From: Phaeoceros laevis
Lineage: Eukaryota; Anthocerotophyta; Anthocerotopsida; Notothyladales
NCBI GenBank assembly: GCA_049999765.1
Contig: JBNGIQ010009485.1
Span: forward strand, 312,096 to 370,343
Length of the DNA: 58,248 nucleotides
Direction: 5' to 3'
In this document: piece by piece, positions 11,251 to 23,194 of the stretch
How positions within the stretch are numbered: the first letter of the stretch is position 1
How the letters are laid out: each line of letters opens with the position of its first letter
Position numbers and translations under genes: made by a program
The notes under the pieces: generated by a model
The model's input: only the letters and a program-made list of their open reading frames with translations
Told to the model about the DNA's origin: nothing
Database searches by the model: none

Positions 11251-12520
11251 GCTCACAGAGACGTTCTCGCTCTAACACGGGCGCGCCCACATGGAAATCA
11301 TTAAAAACACCACCCCCGAGTCATGCATGCAGGCATCCATGCATATGCCCCCCGTGTGGGGTGTGGTGCTGTGGTTTTCAAACCAAACCCTAGCCATGCC
11401 ATGGTTTCGAGGACCGGCCCGCCCGGTTGTTGGTGTTATTACTGTAGACACCGCCCTATCTCCGCACAGATACGTCCCGGATTTTGAGATCCTTCTAAAC
11501 AGATATGCGCCTCCCCCAGCCCGCGCTTATTTAACTTTTTCACCGCGGCTGCCGCAGCACGGGGGTGGTAAAAGGTGTAGATGATGAGGTTGATGCTCTC
11601 GAGTGGGGACGAGACGAGTCCAGTCCAGTCCAGTCGACGACACACGCTGCAGCAGCGTCGGTTGGGGAATAGGCAGGAGCCGCAGCACTGGCAGGGGCAA
11701 GCCGTCAGGGAGGGAGCCTTAACCGGGCCATGGGCCGACACTGACACCCGCCTCGCCCCTCCAGTTTTTACTGCCATTTTTTACCCCTACTCTCTCTCTC
11801 TCTCTCCATCCCTCTCTCTCTGCCCTCTCGCTCGCTCGCTCGGAGCCTCTCTCTTCTCCGGAGGGAGGAGGCCCTTCTCTCTTGCTTGTACCTACCTGCT
11901 CTCCTCTTCTCCTCGCCTTCATCCCCCTCTCTCGCCAGCCTGCGATCTCTTCCTCTCAACAGATCGCGCATTCCTTCCTCCTCGTCCGCCACCGCCGGCG
12001 CCCGCCAACTCGCCTACCTCCGCTTTCCCTACCTCTCCGCCTGCCTTTACCTCCGCTTTCCCTACCTCTCCGCCTGCCTTTACCTCCGCTGCCGCTGCTG
12101 CTCTTCTCCTCCTCCTCGGTGTTTGCCTGATTCAATCTCTGCGTCTTCTTCCTCCATCCCTCCTCCGCTTTCTGGTGCCTGTCGACTCTCCTCCGCCGCC
12201 TGCCTGCTTGCTTGCTTCTTGGTGCGTGTGCGGGGCGGGGAAGGGACAGGGGATGCGGGACGGGCTCTTTCGGGAGGGAGAAAGGGAGGAAACGCAGCTG
12301 CCGCTGGATTTGGTGCCCGGGGTTTGTGCAATTTGAGCTTCTTGGAGGCATTGCGGTGCCGCTGCCTCTGCTGCTTGTGTGAATTGAGGTTGCCGTTTTG
12401 CCTGTGGGAAAGATTTGCTGGAGTAGCCCTACCGAGACCTTGGGGGAGGGGCTCCGCTCTGTGTTTGGTGCAGCGAGAATTTGAGGCACGCAGTGAAGTG
12501 AGGCCGCCTGAGAAGGGGAG
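11251..12520 (+). promoter_or_regulatory. BES1/BZR1 promoter and CT-rich 5' leader
   Basis: There is no separate gene here. From about 11790 the plus strand is strongly pyrimidine-rich, with a (TC)n run at 11791-11806 and many CTCC and CTCG repeats. This is typical of the long 5' leaders of plant regulatory genes. A 33-base unit is duplicated in tandem at about 12024-12091. A long open frame through this leader (11581-12336) has only low-complexity composition and is not counted as a gene. The transcription start cannot be placed. Confidence 0.5.
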
Positions 12521-14119
12521 ATGACCTCCGGTACCAGAGCTCCCACCTTGAAGGAGCGGGAGAACAACAAGCGGAGGGAGCGACGCAGGCGCGCAATTGC
12601 TGCCAAAATCTTCACCGGCCTGCGCCAGCACGGCAACTACAAGCTCCCCAAGCACTGCGACAACAATGAGGTGCTCAAGGCCCTGTGCGCCGAGGCCGGC
12701 TGGACTGTGGAGATCGATGGCACCACCTACCGCCCGGTACCACTCTTTTTTCCTTGCCCTCCCTCCCTCCCTCCCTGTTTGCCTTTTTCCTGTAGCAAGC
12801 GAACGAGTCAGCAAGCCGCTGATGCGTCCTGCTACTGTAGGTAGTAGTTGTAGGCACAGCTACAGCTCGCTACAGTGGTCTGGTGGCCCAATGCGCCGCA
12901 ATGTGGAGGTGTCTTCAATGCTCCTTTGCACAGCTGAGCAGAGCAGCTTGTTTTGTGAGGGAATTGGTGTAGAGTTTTGACTGCAAGGAGGAAGGAGAGC
13001 GTTCCTTGCTTCCTTGGCTTGCTTGCTTGCTGCACGGGGGACTGGACAGTTTTCGGTCGGGATGTGTCTGTTCTGATTGCTTGTTTGAGCAGTGGGACTA
13101 ACCTCAGGCTGTGGGATCTGTGTGAGCAGGGAAGCAAACCGGCGTCGACCAGTGTCACCGTGTGTACATCCCCCTCCGACAGCCCGACTTCTTCCTACCC
13201 GGGGGCCAGCGAGGGAGCGTCCCTCATTCCATGGCTCAAGGGGCTGTCATCCTCCACCGCGCACGGCACCGGCACCGCCAGCACCAGCAGCAGCAGCGGG
13301 CTGCCGCCGCTGCACATCCTGCACAACGGAGCCAGCAGCGCTCCGGTGACTCCGCCTTTAAGCTCTCCTACGTCCAAGCCTCAGGTGAAGGCTGAGTGGG
13401 ACAGAGTGGACGTGGTGGGAGCCATAGGCTCGGGAGTGGCATCAGCGCCACCGGGTCTGGCGCCTTCAGGTCTGGGTGGACATGGAGGGGCAGGACAGCC
13501 ACACCAGCAGCAGCAGCAGCAAGGCCTGGGGGGACTTCCTCCCAACTGCCCGGCCACCGTCTTCTCCCACATGAATGCGTGGAGGGGACATCCCTGGCTG
13601 GCTGCGGCCGTGGCTGCCGACAGCAACCCGCCCATGGCTCCTCCCTACTTCCGCGTCCTGACCAGCGAGCAGGGCGAGGTGAGCATGCCTTCGCCTTCGG
13701 ACGCAGGCGGCGAGGAGTCGCCGGCGGCCAGCGTGGACTGCACGTTCAGCCACGGCGGGAGCGTGGGCATCAACGGCCTGGGGCAGTGGATCGGGGGAAT
13801 GCGGGTGCAGACTGTCATGTCTGGCCTGGCTCCGGGCCACTCGCGTATGCCGTCCGGAATGGGGCTGGGCCCCTTTGCCAGCTCGCGTTCCAATTCAGGA
13901 GCCGAGACGCCTACTGCCACTCCACCCCCGTGGATCAGCCAATCTCCGGCCGCCAGCATGTCGATGGGGCTCAAGCATCAGCAGCAGCAGCAGCAACAAC
14001 ACCGGCTATACCAGCAACAACAGCAGCAGCAGGTGTGCAAGCAGGGGTATGAGTCGGAGTGCGAGTCGGATCGATTGGCGGTGGAGGACGATCTGGAGCT
14101 GACACTTTGCACCCGCTGA
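12521..14119 (+). CDS. BES1: BES1/BZR1-type brassinosteroid-signalling transcription factor
   Basis: Nuclear transcription factor of the BZR family. Two exons, 12521-12736 and 13130-14119, are joined in phase 0 and give 401 residues. The N-terminal DNA-binding region (about residues 10-70) has the basic stretch [20 protein letters not shown] and then [19 protein letters not shown] and [11 protein letters not shown]. The 393-base intron sits just after TTYR, close to where I recall it in angiosperm members. The middle is Ser/Pro-rich with many S/TP sites of the kind phosphorylated by GSK3/BIN2 kinases. The C-terminus ends [10 protein letters not shown], which contains an LxLxL EAR repression motif. 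Poly-Gln tracts encoded by CAG repeats occur near residues 127 and 350-370 and are not a family hallmark. At 401 residues it is longer than the roughly 310-340 of angiosperm proteins. Start chosen because [19 protein letters not shown] matches the family N-terminus. Confidence 0.95.
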
Positions 14120-17100
14120 GGGTGGTGAGCAGCTGGTGCGGGGGGAAAGGGCACGGTGATGGAATCAATGGCGGTGATGGTGGTGGACGAGGGTGATGCC
14201 TCTGGCTGGCATTGGCATTAATGGACATTGGCGTTGGCGTTGGCAATGTGTACATGGGAAGGGGTTGTTTCTTGCGGGCTTGCTCTTTTGCTTGCTTGCT
14301 TGCCTTGTTGCCAGTTGCGAGCTCCTGGTTTTGGAACAACTTGTATGGACGGAGTAGGCTTTTAGGATCGATCGACTCGACTCGGGTTGCCCAGCCCCTG
14401 CTCATCAGTCATCTTGTAGCCACCCTTGGCTGGCTACGCAATTTTGACAAGTCTGGAGTCTCCGACGCTTGCCTACTCACGGCTTATTACACAGGTTGGT
14501 GTTTTGTTTTTTCTTTCTTTGCTTGCTAGCAGGAATTGACATCTTCCTTGTCCTTGTCACCGGTGTGGTTTCACCCCACAACACACTGACTGACCAGAGG
14601 GTTGTCTGTTCATCGAGGCAGGTTGCTCAATTTCAATCGGGATGCAACCACTACTCTCCTTGCTGGTGAAGGAGGAGACACAGCGTGCCGTGATCGGAGG
14701 CTGGGCAGCGCAGAGAGACACGCAGACAGGAACCGACGTAGCACCGGATTTTTGGACGCAGGCACTCACTCATTTGTGCCTCCTGCTGCTTGTGCCCGCC
14801 TAGGAATACTTTTACAGACAGAACTTTGACGAGACACTCAAAAAGTTACTAGGCTGGATGGTTGGCTCTGTAAATATCTTTCTCTACTTGACACCAACGC
14901 ATTTGCATCCATGGCCGTGTGGCAATGGCTGTGTGCAACAACTTCCTTGACTCTCCTCCTTCGCCCCTTGCTTGTTTGCTTCTCTACCTTGCCGCTGGCT
15001 TCGTGCCCTCCTGCATCGCCTATCTGTCTGCTGTTAGGGATGCAACTGCTGATAGACTGTTGGTGGAACTGTATGCCCTGGAACTGTATACATGTTGTGG
15101 TGAGCCAGGAAATGGGGACTGTTTTGTTTGTTTCGTCTGTTGCTTTTTTCTTCTTAGTTCCGGTGGGGGCTAGTTGGGTTTGTTGTGACGTCCAACGAAC
15201 ATCGTTAAGGAGGGCCAGGGCACAGGAGAGAAGTGGTGTGAGTGCATGAGTGCGTCAGAGGCCGAGTGTTGTGTGCTGGTCACATGGCGAGAGGGTTGCG
15301 GGGCATCCGGGACGGGAAGGGTAAAGCAGTGCAATGCAGTTGTGCAGTAGGCCTCTCCTTCCACTCTTGGCAGGTTGCCTGCAGCCAGGCGCCAGGCTGG
15401 CCAGGCCCTAGATCTGATTCCTACTCTTATTTTGCCCATCCCCTTTCCTCGTTTGCTTGCTTGACTTGCCTGCCCTGGGCACTGGGTAATGTGATGTAAG
15501 TTGTAATCTGTTGAGTGTCCAAATTTGGGTGGAAAAGGCCGGCCGTGGGGTAGGCAGGTAGCTGTGCTGGGCAGACAGACAGGCTCGGAGCGTGCTGCCA
15601 GGACTTGTTGCTGTAGTGTAGGTTGATGTCATCTTCGACCCATTTTTTTCCACCCGCCCTCCCTCCCCGCCCTTGGTTGGGATAGCTACGTCAGCGCACG
15701 CCCATGGGAATCTCTCTTTCCCTTCCCTGTGTGCTTCCTGCTTTGCAAGCCGAGCCAAGGGCCAGCCGCACCTTCTTCTCCCTCCTGCTTTTTGGTTGCT
15801 AGTGGGAGTGCTCCATAATCCGCTGCTGCAACTGCAGCTCATCATATGATATGGAAACCCTGGCCTGGCCTGGCCTGGCCTCCTCTGCCTGCCCTTTTCT
15901 GCAGGAAAAAGGAAGACAAGAGTCTACGGGCCTTACACATGGGTTACCTACACCAGCCAGTCAGTCTTGTTCTACAGTCATTTGTAGGCCAGTTGTAGAC
16001 TCGTGGTACAAAACAGGCGTGCATGGCGACATGAAAGTAGAATGAATGATGGCTCCGGAGCAGGGCAAGGAAAGCACGATGTGGGCACAATCATAGCAAA
16101 GGCCTGGATCGCTTTGTCGGTTGTCTCGTCGTGCATTCGAGTGCCAAAAAATGGAGGGACAAGAGTGCCTTCCCTGCCCTGGAGTCTGGACCTGTGCCCT
16201 GCCTCTGGGAACAGCCATACTGGTTGCGTTGGAAAGCAGACTTCCTTCTTCTTCCTCCACTCGCTTTCTAGCTAGACTTACAAGTGCTAATTTAGCCTGC
16301 TTTCATTCATAGCATTTCTGCCACCGCCTCTCCTCACTTCTGGCTGCTGCTTCTGCTCTCACAGGATAGGTCAGGTCTGGGTAGGTCAGTTGCAGTCTTT
16401 GCTCGCAGCAGACGAGCTCGAACCTAAGAGCAAGAAGAAGAGAGAAAAGCAAATAAAACAAAGGCGGAGGGAGGGAGGCAGGCATTCGGGAAATGAGTGC
16501 ACTCGTCATTCACACACACACACATTCGACTAAAAACAACTACTGCACCCGCTCTCCTCTCTCCGTGTACAGTTGCAGCAGGGACGATTATTGTAGATAC
16601 ATTGCACAGACGGACAAATTAAAGAGGGGACTAGTAGGAGATCAGTCATCATACGATCCACGGGTGGGCTGTCGGTTAGGCACACCGCCACCTCACCGCC
16701 GACGGGTTTACGGATAACCCACTTCTACTCCACGTAACAACAAGTGACCACTCCCACCACTCCGAGAGAGAGAACGAAGAAGACTGTTTCGTGCGCCTGC
16801 TCACTGAGCACGCCCTCCTCGTGCCACCGCCGCCGGATCTGCCGGGATCAGCTATTATCGTGCCCTAACGGGGCCCGTTCCCAGCCGACGGGATCAAGTC
16901 AACCCCGTTTCTTCCCCCCGTGAATCGCTCCAACCGAACGAACACAGCCAAGCCCAAGGGACTGCATACATCACACCGCTCGTGTTGGGGTTGGGGCCTT
17001 CCTTGCACACAATCATGCACCACCCGCAAGCCGCAACCCAACCAATTCTGGGAAAACGTTCGCGGCCTTCCTTCGATCCACCACCAGCTGCACCCAACAG

Positions 17101-17487
17101 CCGTTTATCATGGGTGCCACCAAGACCAACAATGCAGCCTCAATCTCAATGAGCATTGCAGCCATGTATGCATATGCATATGCCTGCTAATGCTATTCTA
17201 ACCTTACAGAATATGCTATGCTATTCTATAAGGGTAACAGGTGGCCGGGAACGTTTGAGGTGCTAGGGTTTAGGGTAAACCTCAAACGTTTCAGTGCAGT
17301 CCTAAGAGCACAGTGCTAACGCTGTGTCACGACATGAAGCTGCCAAGTGGCCAGAGGCCACCGTTGCTAGTCCCTTCACACCCTGCATGAGCCTCTTCCG
17401 AATTGTCCGAAGAACGCTGGTAGACTGCGCAAGTGCGATTGGACAACATCAGGTGTCTGGCTCAAACTTTAAGGTGATCAATGCAAC
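14120..17487. other. Intergenic, BES1 3' UTR and GH3 upstream region
   Basis: No recognisable gene. The first several hundred bases are probably the BES1 3' UTR. The rest has short overlapping open frames on both strands, a CA repeat near 16510 and, close to GH3, a hairpin with a telomere-like loop (listed separately). A minor 5' non-coding GH3 exon could be hidden here. Confidence 0.5.
17250..17290 (+). promoter_or_regulatory. Hairpin with telo-box loop upstream of GH3
   Basis: AACGTTTGAGGT (17250-17261) and ACCTCAAACGTT (17279-17290) are perfect 12-base inverted repeats around a 17-base loop. The loop reads GCTAGGGTTTAGGGTAA, which contains the plant telomere repeat TTTAGGG. It lies about 200 bases before the GH3 start codon. 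Telo-boxes are known promoter elements in plants. The hairpin arrangement is only an observation here. Confidence 0.5.
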
Positions 17488-19703
17488 ATGGTCGCAATTA
17501 AGGAGCTGCTCTTTTGTCGGCATGGAGACAAGGTTTATGCTAGAGATCTGCTGGAGGAAAAACGAGGCGATTCGTCCACCAGCGTTGAAGCACCTGCTCC
17601 AGCTATCGCACAACCCGTCTACACGGGCGGCCCACTCGAGGGTCTGCGAAGGAATAGGAGAGAGCAATTTGATAGACGGCAGAAGGACCTTTTGCAACAC
17701 TTGGAAGATATCACCAGCAATCCTGGAGAGGTCCAGGAGCAGGTTCGTGGTGACATTCTATCCAGGAATTCCGAAGCCGAGTACTTGCAGAGGTTTGGAC
17801 TCCAGGGACGCAAGGACTGGGAAGCTTTCAGGACGTTGCCTGTTGTAGAATACGAGGACATTGAAGCAGACATTCGGCGTGTTGTGATTGATGGAGACAA
17901 GGCTCCGGTCCTAAGTGTCGACCCTCCAATCGAAGTTCTTGCAAGGTGACTAGTCTACCATTGTCTCTGGAGCCATGTTATACACAGGATTTGAGCGTGA
18001 GCACTCGGCACCCTAAATTCGACATTGTTTTTTCTGCACGCAGCAGTGCAACATCCGGGGGGGCTCGCAAGCTGTTCCCAGCTGTGGAGGGAGATGCGGA
18101 AAGACGTGCTCTGGCTGAAAGCCTAGTGAGAGCAATTCTTCACAGGTGTTTCTCAGCTTGAAGTATGTCCCTTCTTATGAGACAGGGGTGCATTTAAAAA
18201 TTTTCGAGGACGCTGATGCTGAGCTGATGCTTGTGGTAGGGACATGCCAGGCCTGGATCAAGGCAAGTGCTTGTATTTCTTCTTCTGTCGGGAAGCAACA
18301 CAGCTTCCCTCAGGCTTGCGCTGCCATAATGTTTTGAGTAGCGACTACCGGCACTACACCTTCAAGCAACGAGCTTATGATCCCTCGTTTGTGCTTACAT
18401 CTCCTAATGAGGTCATCCTCGGGACGGATTTAGAGCAGACAATGTACTGCCACCTGCTTTTGGGACTGGTGCAGTCAGCGGAGGTTTTGAGGCTAGGTGC
18501 TGTTTTTGCCTACACCTTGCTCAGAGCATTGACGTACCTGGCAGAGGTGTGGCAGGACCTGTGTCAGGACATAGCTACGGGGACTGTGGGAGTTCGCATC
18601 ACGGACCCGGTGCTCAGGGAGGCTTGCGGGGAGTTTGTCAACAAGCCAGACCCAGATCTGGCTGCGAAACTCCGAACTGCATGTGCAGGTGGGATTGGTG
18701 CCGGAATCATTCCTCGGCTGTGGCCCAATGCCAAGGTGATTGATGTGGTCACAACAGGTTCCATGGAGGCCTACATACCTACTTTGGAGATGTATGGAGG
18801 GGGAGTCAAGGTCGTTTGCGCTCAGTTGTATGGTGCGTCAGAGTGTTATATAGGTCTCAACATGAAGCCATTGACCCGGCCAGATGCCGTATTCTACGCC
18901 ATCATTCCTGACATGGCGTACTTTGAGTTCCTTCCTCTTGCTCAGGCCAGGAATGGACGTGAAGAATGCCTAAAGCATAAGCTGGTTACACTTGTGGACG
19001 TGGAGGTTGGACATGAATACGAGCTTGTAGTTACTACCTATGCTGGTGAGTGTCTCGGACCACTGCTCTCTGGTGCATGAAGCAAGCTCAGCTTTTTTCT
19101 AATCACTTGCTTGCTTGTGCAGGTCTCTACCGCTACAGGTTGGGGGACATCTTAAGGTGCACAGGACACTACAACAAGACACCAGAGTTCTACTTCGTGG
19201 GAAGAACAAACCTGGCTTTATCTGTGGCTTTCGAAAGAACCACAGACCGGGAGCTGCAATATGCTGTCACCAAGGCTACCCAGCATTTGCAGGCTTCAGG
19301 AGTGCATCTGATTGAGTACACCAGCTACTGCGACATGTCTTCCACGCCTGGGCGGTATGTCATCTTTTGGGAGGTTTCAGAGCACGACCCTCAGCTTGCC
19401 CCTGAGGTTCTGGAGCAGTGCTGTTCCACAATGGAGAACAACATAAGCGAGCCATACTGCATATTCCGTGAGGGCGGAGATTTGGGCCCGCTGGAGTTGA
19501 GGGTTGTCCAAGGAGGAACCTTCACGAAGCTAGAAAGCATGGCCATTTCTCAAGGGTCCAGCTTCGCACTGAACAAATTCCCACGATGCCTAAAGCAACC
19601 GGCTATGGTGGACCTTGCCAATTCGTGTGTTCGTCAGGCACATTCGAGCAGCAGGATGCCAAGGTGGAAAGGCTCTGGTACGAGGGACTCCCTGGACACT
19701 TAA
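17488..19703 (+). CDS. GH3 family acyl-acid amido synthetase
   Basis: Adenylate-forming enzyme that joins amino acids to acyl substrates such as auxin or jasmonate; cytosolic in known cases. Four exons (17488-17945, 18044-18145, 18240-19045, 19123-19703) join in frame to 648 residues. The three ATP/AMP-binding motifs are present: SSATSGGARK (family SSGTSxGxxK, with Gly replaced by Ala), YGASE (family YxxSE) and YRYRLGD. Further family landmarks are LEDITSN, EYLQRF, VVEYEDI, YVIFWEV and the C-terminal GTFTKLESMAISQGSS and KFPRC. The protein is longer than the usual 575-620 residues because of an extension of about 40 residues before the first conserved block, so a later start is possible. Substrate group (JAR1-like or auxin-type) cannot be decided by eye. 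It is followed after about 410 bases by the convergent DUF4097 gene. Confidence 0.92.
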
Positions 19704-20113
19704 CTGATGAGAGCAGTCCGAAAGGTCTCATAACATTGGGTGGCATGGATCTTCAGCTATTTCAAATGTCACTGCTAGAACAGCCTCCCGTAGTTGCATT
19801 TGCCTCCCTTCCTGGAGTGAATGTTCTTGTTGCTCGGGTGCAAGGGATAAAAGCACAATCAAAATTACAACCCGATCTTACGGGTGCCTCAAGTACCCAC
19901 ATTTGGCTGCCGCGTCTCAAAACCACCCCACCACCTTTCATGGGCTCCAAATCACAGGCTTGACGACTTAATTCTGGATAGTCTAACGTTCCTTCCAGAC
20001 ATGATGACCCTGCTCACTGTACCGAGAGATGCAGATCTAATCCAGAGGCAGAGCGTGCACGGTTCATGAACCGGTAATAAGTTATTAGGCCGGCCACTGG
20101 TTCCAGTTCCATT
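19704..20113. other. Intergenic, convergent 3' ends
   Basis: This holds the 3' UTRs of GH3 (+) and of the DUF4097 gene (-). Nothing else is recognisable. Confidence 0.5.
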
Positions 20114-22538
20114 TCAGATGAAGGAGTCACCAGTTACTGACTCTAACCAGCTGCGCGTCCGCACTTGCAGCACACCCGAGCACCTCACCCGGACTGTACA
20201 CACGGGAACCCACTCCGCTTCGCGCCACTGTCGCCTCTCTGCCGCTTCTGCTTCCTCCTCTGCCGGGAACGTCAGTTCCCCGCTCTGTCGCCCGCTTTCC
20301 AGCTTGAACATCTTTCCGGCCTGAGTGTAGACGCCGTCGCCCTCATACTCCACCTAAAGAGAAACCACAATGGCTCCGGAAGTGTCGAAAGATTGACTGG
20401 CTGACTGACTGGTTAGCGGTTCCACTACTACCGCATCGCTCTAGGGGAATGCCGCAAGTGGGATAACGCTAACGCTGAAGACCAGGAGCAGGAACAATGC
20501 CAACTAACTTTTTTCTGCCTCAGAAACAGAAATAGCCTGCCTGCGTGTCTGCCTGCCTGCTTGGGATGCCTACGAACCTTGGGATGCCTACGAACTAACC
20601 TTGGTAGAGAGCTTGTGGGAGAGGAATAGAGTAACATTCCCGCCACCGGAGTCTATCTCAATCTGAACATCCAGTCAGCACCGACAAGCCATTCATGCAA
20701 TGCTTAGTCGATCATTGCTACCAGCAAGTAGCACAAACTCACTTACAGGGCAGGTACATCTGTCTACCTTACCTCCTCTGCTTGTTCATGCAGCTGAAGT
20801 TCAACACTGCCTCCGCTTGTGACAATTTTTGCCTTTCTGCCATTCACTCCCCAGCTCAGAGGCATGCATGGTCCTCCCAGGAAACTCAACCACTATGAAG
20901 AACAGATTTACCCTTCCAGTCCACCAATGGTCGTCGCACCTCCACCGGATGATATCTGTTCATATTACAACTTCACCAAAATTTTCAGCTGAGATACGCC
21001 AAGTCCATAACTGTTGAGGTAGTGAACAGTTTGATTGCTCACCTTCAAAAGCACTGGTGCTTGAGCATGATTTAGCTCAATGGAGCCCCCTCCCGATGAA
21101 ATGCTGACCTCTGGAGGACAAAGACAAGCCGATTACAAAATTATTATGTTTAAACTGAAACCTCTTCAATCACACGTACGAGAACAGTTTGTGGTTACCA
21201 TCCCCGTATAGCGTTGTCAGCTGTATGTTTCCTCCTCCGCTGTCAATGTTCAAAGTTGATCCGAGGACTTTGTTCACAATAATATGTCCTCCATTCGTCT
21301 TCACACTTGAAATGGCAGACAGCTGAAATCATCATTCAAACAGAGTCACCAAGCGCAGCCAAGCCCACACATAGCAGATGCCACCCAAAAGCTATTGACT
21401 AACTGCGAGAAAGACCTTGTGCTCAGAGGAAAATGGCGAGTGGAGACAGTTACAGTATCAACTTTAAGGGAACCGCCGCCAGAATTGATATCTGCGGTGC
21501 TTGCCTTCACCTCTTGGGCCTGTACATCTCCCCCAGTAGTCCTAACCCACAAACTTCCCTCTCGCTGCACTAAACATGCCCACGAGTGAGCAGAGCAGAT
21601 CTGGCATTCACCCATCATCTAATCTCACACATCCATTGATGAAGTAACTGATTTACTCATCCTTTAGTACAAAGACTTGGTGTCAGTCGATGTCCCTACC
21701 ACTTTCTCTATGTAGACATCGCCTTCTCCTGCCTCAATACTGAGACTGCACCACCGTTCAGGTACAAATGCTGTCAAAGCAGCAAGAGCTAACCCAGAGC
21801 TGCTTTGTGGTGCTAGGACTGCAGGTTAGCAAGCCAACAAGTAAGCCTTTATGAAACACAAGTACTGCAAGATACTTCGGAAAACAAGGCTGAAAATCAT
21901 ACCCACATTCCTTCCTTCGGATGAGAGGTCGAAAAGTGACCAATCACTTAGTAAAGCACCATCCTTTAGCTGTGCCTGTTGGAAACGAAGATGTGCACAA
22001 CATCGGTGACAAGTTCAGCTCAGCTACACTGGGGACTGCTTTGTACACAATCCAGGCACGCCTACTCACTGGAAATTGTACCTCGAAGCAAACTTCCTCC
22101 AAATTGCTGTGTATTTTCACGTATATAGGTACGTTCGTCCCAAGAAAATTCAACTGTAAACAGGATGTAAACCAGGAGATTAATAGCTTCCTACGAAGCA
22201 ACGCTTTCGCCTAAGGTGTATGGAATAAAGTGCCAAGCTGTAAATACCTTCACTAAAGTGCCAACGCTAATTGGCAATCGTTTGAAGATGGAAGCCGGTC
22301 GCTTTGCTTCAGTCGTAGAGCCTGAGGAGCATCGGACATTAGTGGTGCCAGTGACACCATTATGCAGCTCCCAATCTACAAGTTTTTGTCTAATTCCTGC
22401 GTGCAAAAAATTCCCAGTTCTGATAGCTCTTGGTGTGTCTGACTTGGTCCCAGGGAGCCCGTCAATAATTTTAGTTGGTGCTGGACTTAAGGCCTTTGAA
22501 TTCCAAACTCTGTAGATTCCATTTCCTCCACGCCTTGC
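20114..22538 (-). CDS. DUF4097/FAM185A-like repeat protein, 5' end open
   Basis: Protein of the DUF4097 (putative adhesin-fold, FAM185A-like) family; function unknown. On the minus strand small exons each carry one Gly-rich coil: SIEAGEGDVYIEK (about 21745-21705); REGSLWVRTTGGDVQAQ and DINSGGGSLKVDT (about 21575-21450); SVKTNGGHIIVNK and NIDSGGGNIQLTT (21322-21199); SISSGGGSIEL (21110-21043); ISSGGGATTIGG (20955-20912); IVTSGGSVELQL (20836-20773); IDSGGGNVTLF (20662-20600). The last exon starts VEYEGDGVYTQAGK (20353) and ends at 20114. These join in frame. Upstream, exons with FKRLPISVGTLVK and LNFLGTNVPIYVK look like the start of the domain. The true N-terminus, possibly an organellar leader, was not found. 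The gene lies tail-to-tail with GH3 and in tandem behind the UTR2-like gene. Confidence 0.75.
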
Positions 22539-23194
22539 CTGTCAAGGTAACATGCTTTGTAAAACTGAGCCCGTACTTGTTGAGCCAACATTCCAGGGTT
22601 TAGGGCCTGCAGGTACAGGGGATTTGAACATACAGAAAACACCGGTACTCCACAGAATCCTGGCTGATAAACGACTCTCAAATCACTCGAGCACACAATT
22701 GAGATCACGCAACAAGCCACGAAAATAACGAGGCTGGAATCTCAGGCAATACGAACTCACACAGGACATCATCTTGACGTCGACAGTGGAGGGTCAAGAG
22801 CATGAAATTGAGCTTCGTCGACTCCCAAAACCCCAGTGTCATGAAACAGAATGTCGAGCGCCTTGGAGATTTGGGAGTCACCACACATCGCACAATTTGC
22901 GTGTGTACATTCGGGCTAGATTCATCGTGGTTTTACAGCCAGTCCACAGGAGGACCGCGACTTGTGGACTGCGACTTGACGCACACAGCTTGGGACAGCT
23001 TGGGTGGAAACAGTTTCGTGATCGGCGAATCGTCTCTGGTCGTACAAAACTAGACAACTAGACCGTCTGGACTCCGTAGAGTGCCAATTCAGTAAAACAA
23101 AGTTTAACCAACCGCTGGTCCCATTTCGTGACAATCGATCTGTCAGATGTGGACTTTGTGAAGAAGTGATCCTAAATTGCTGGACTCAGAAGTC

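Noticed and set aside
10630-11393. Open frames of 186-208 codons across the N gap
   Set aside because: They consist mostly of unknown residues produced by the 400 N and carry no real sequence signal.
11581-12336. 251-residue open frame before BES1
   Set aside because: Low-complexity Ser/Leu/Pro translation of a CT-rich leader with an internal duplication and no homology; better explained as the BES1 5' UTR.
13396-14052. 218-residue frame inside BES1 exon 2
   Set aside because: Out-of-frame shadow of a GC-rich coding exon; the BES1 frame has the EAR motif and splices to the DNA-binding domain.
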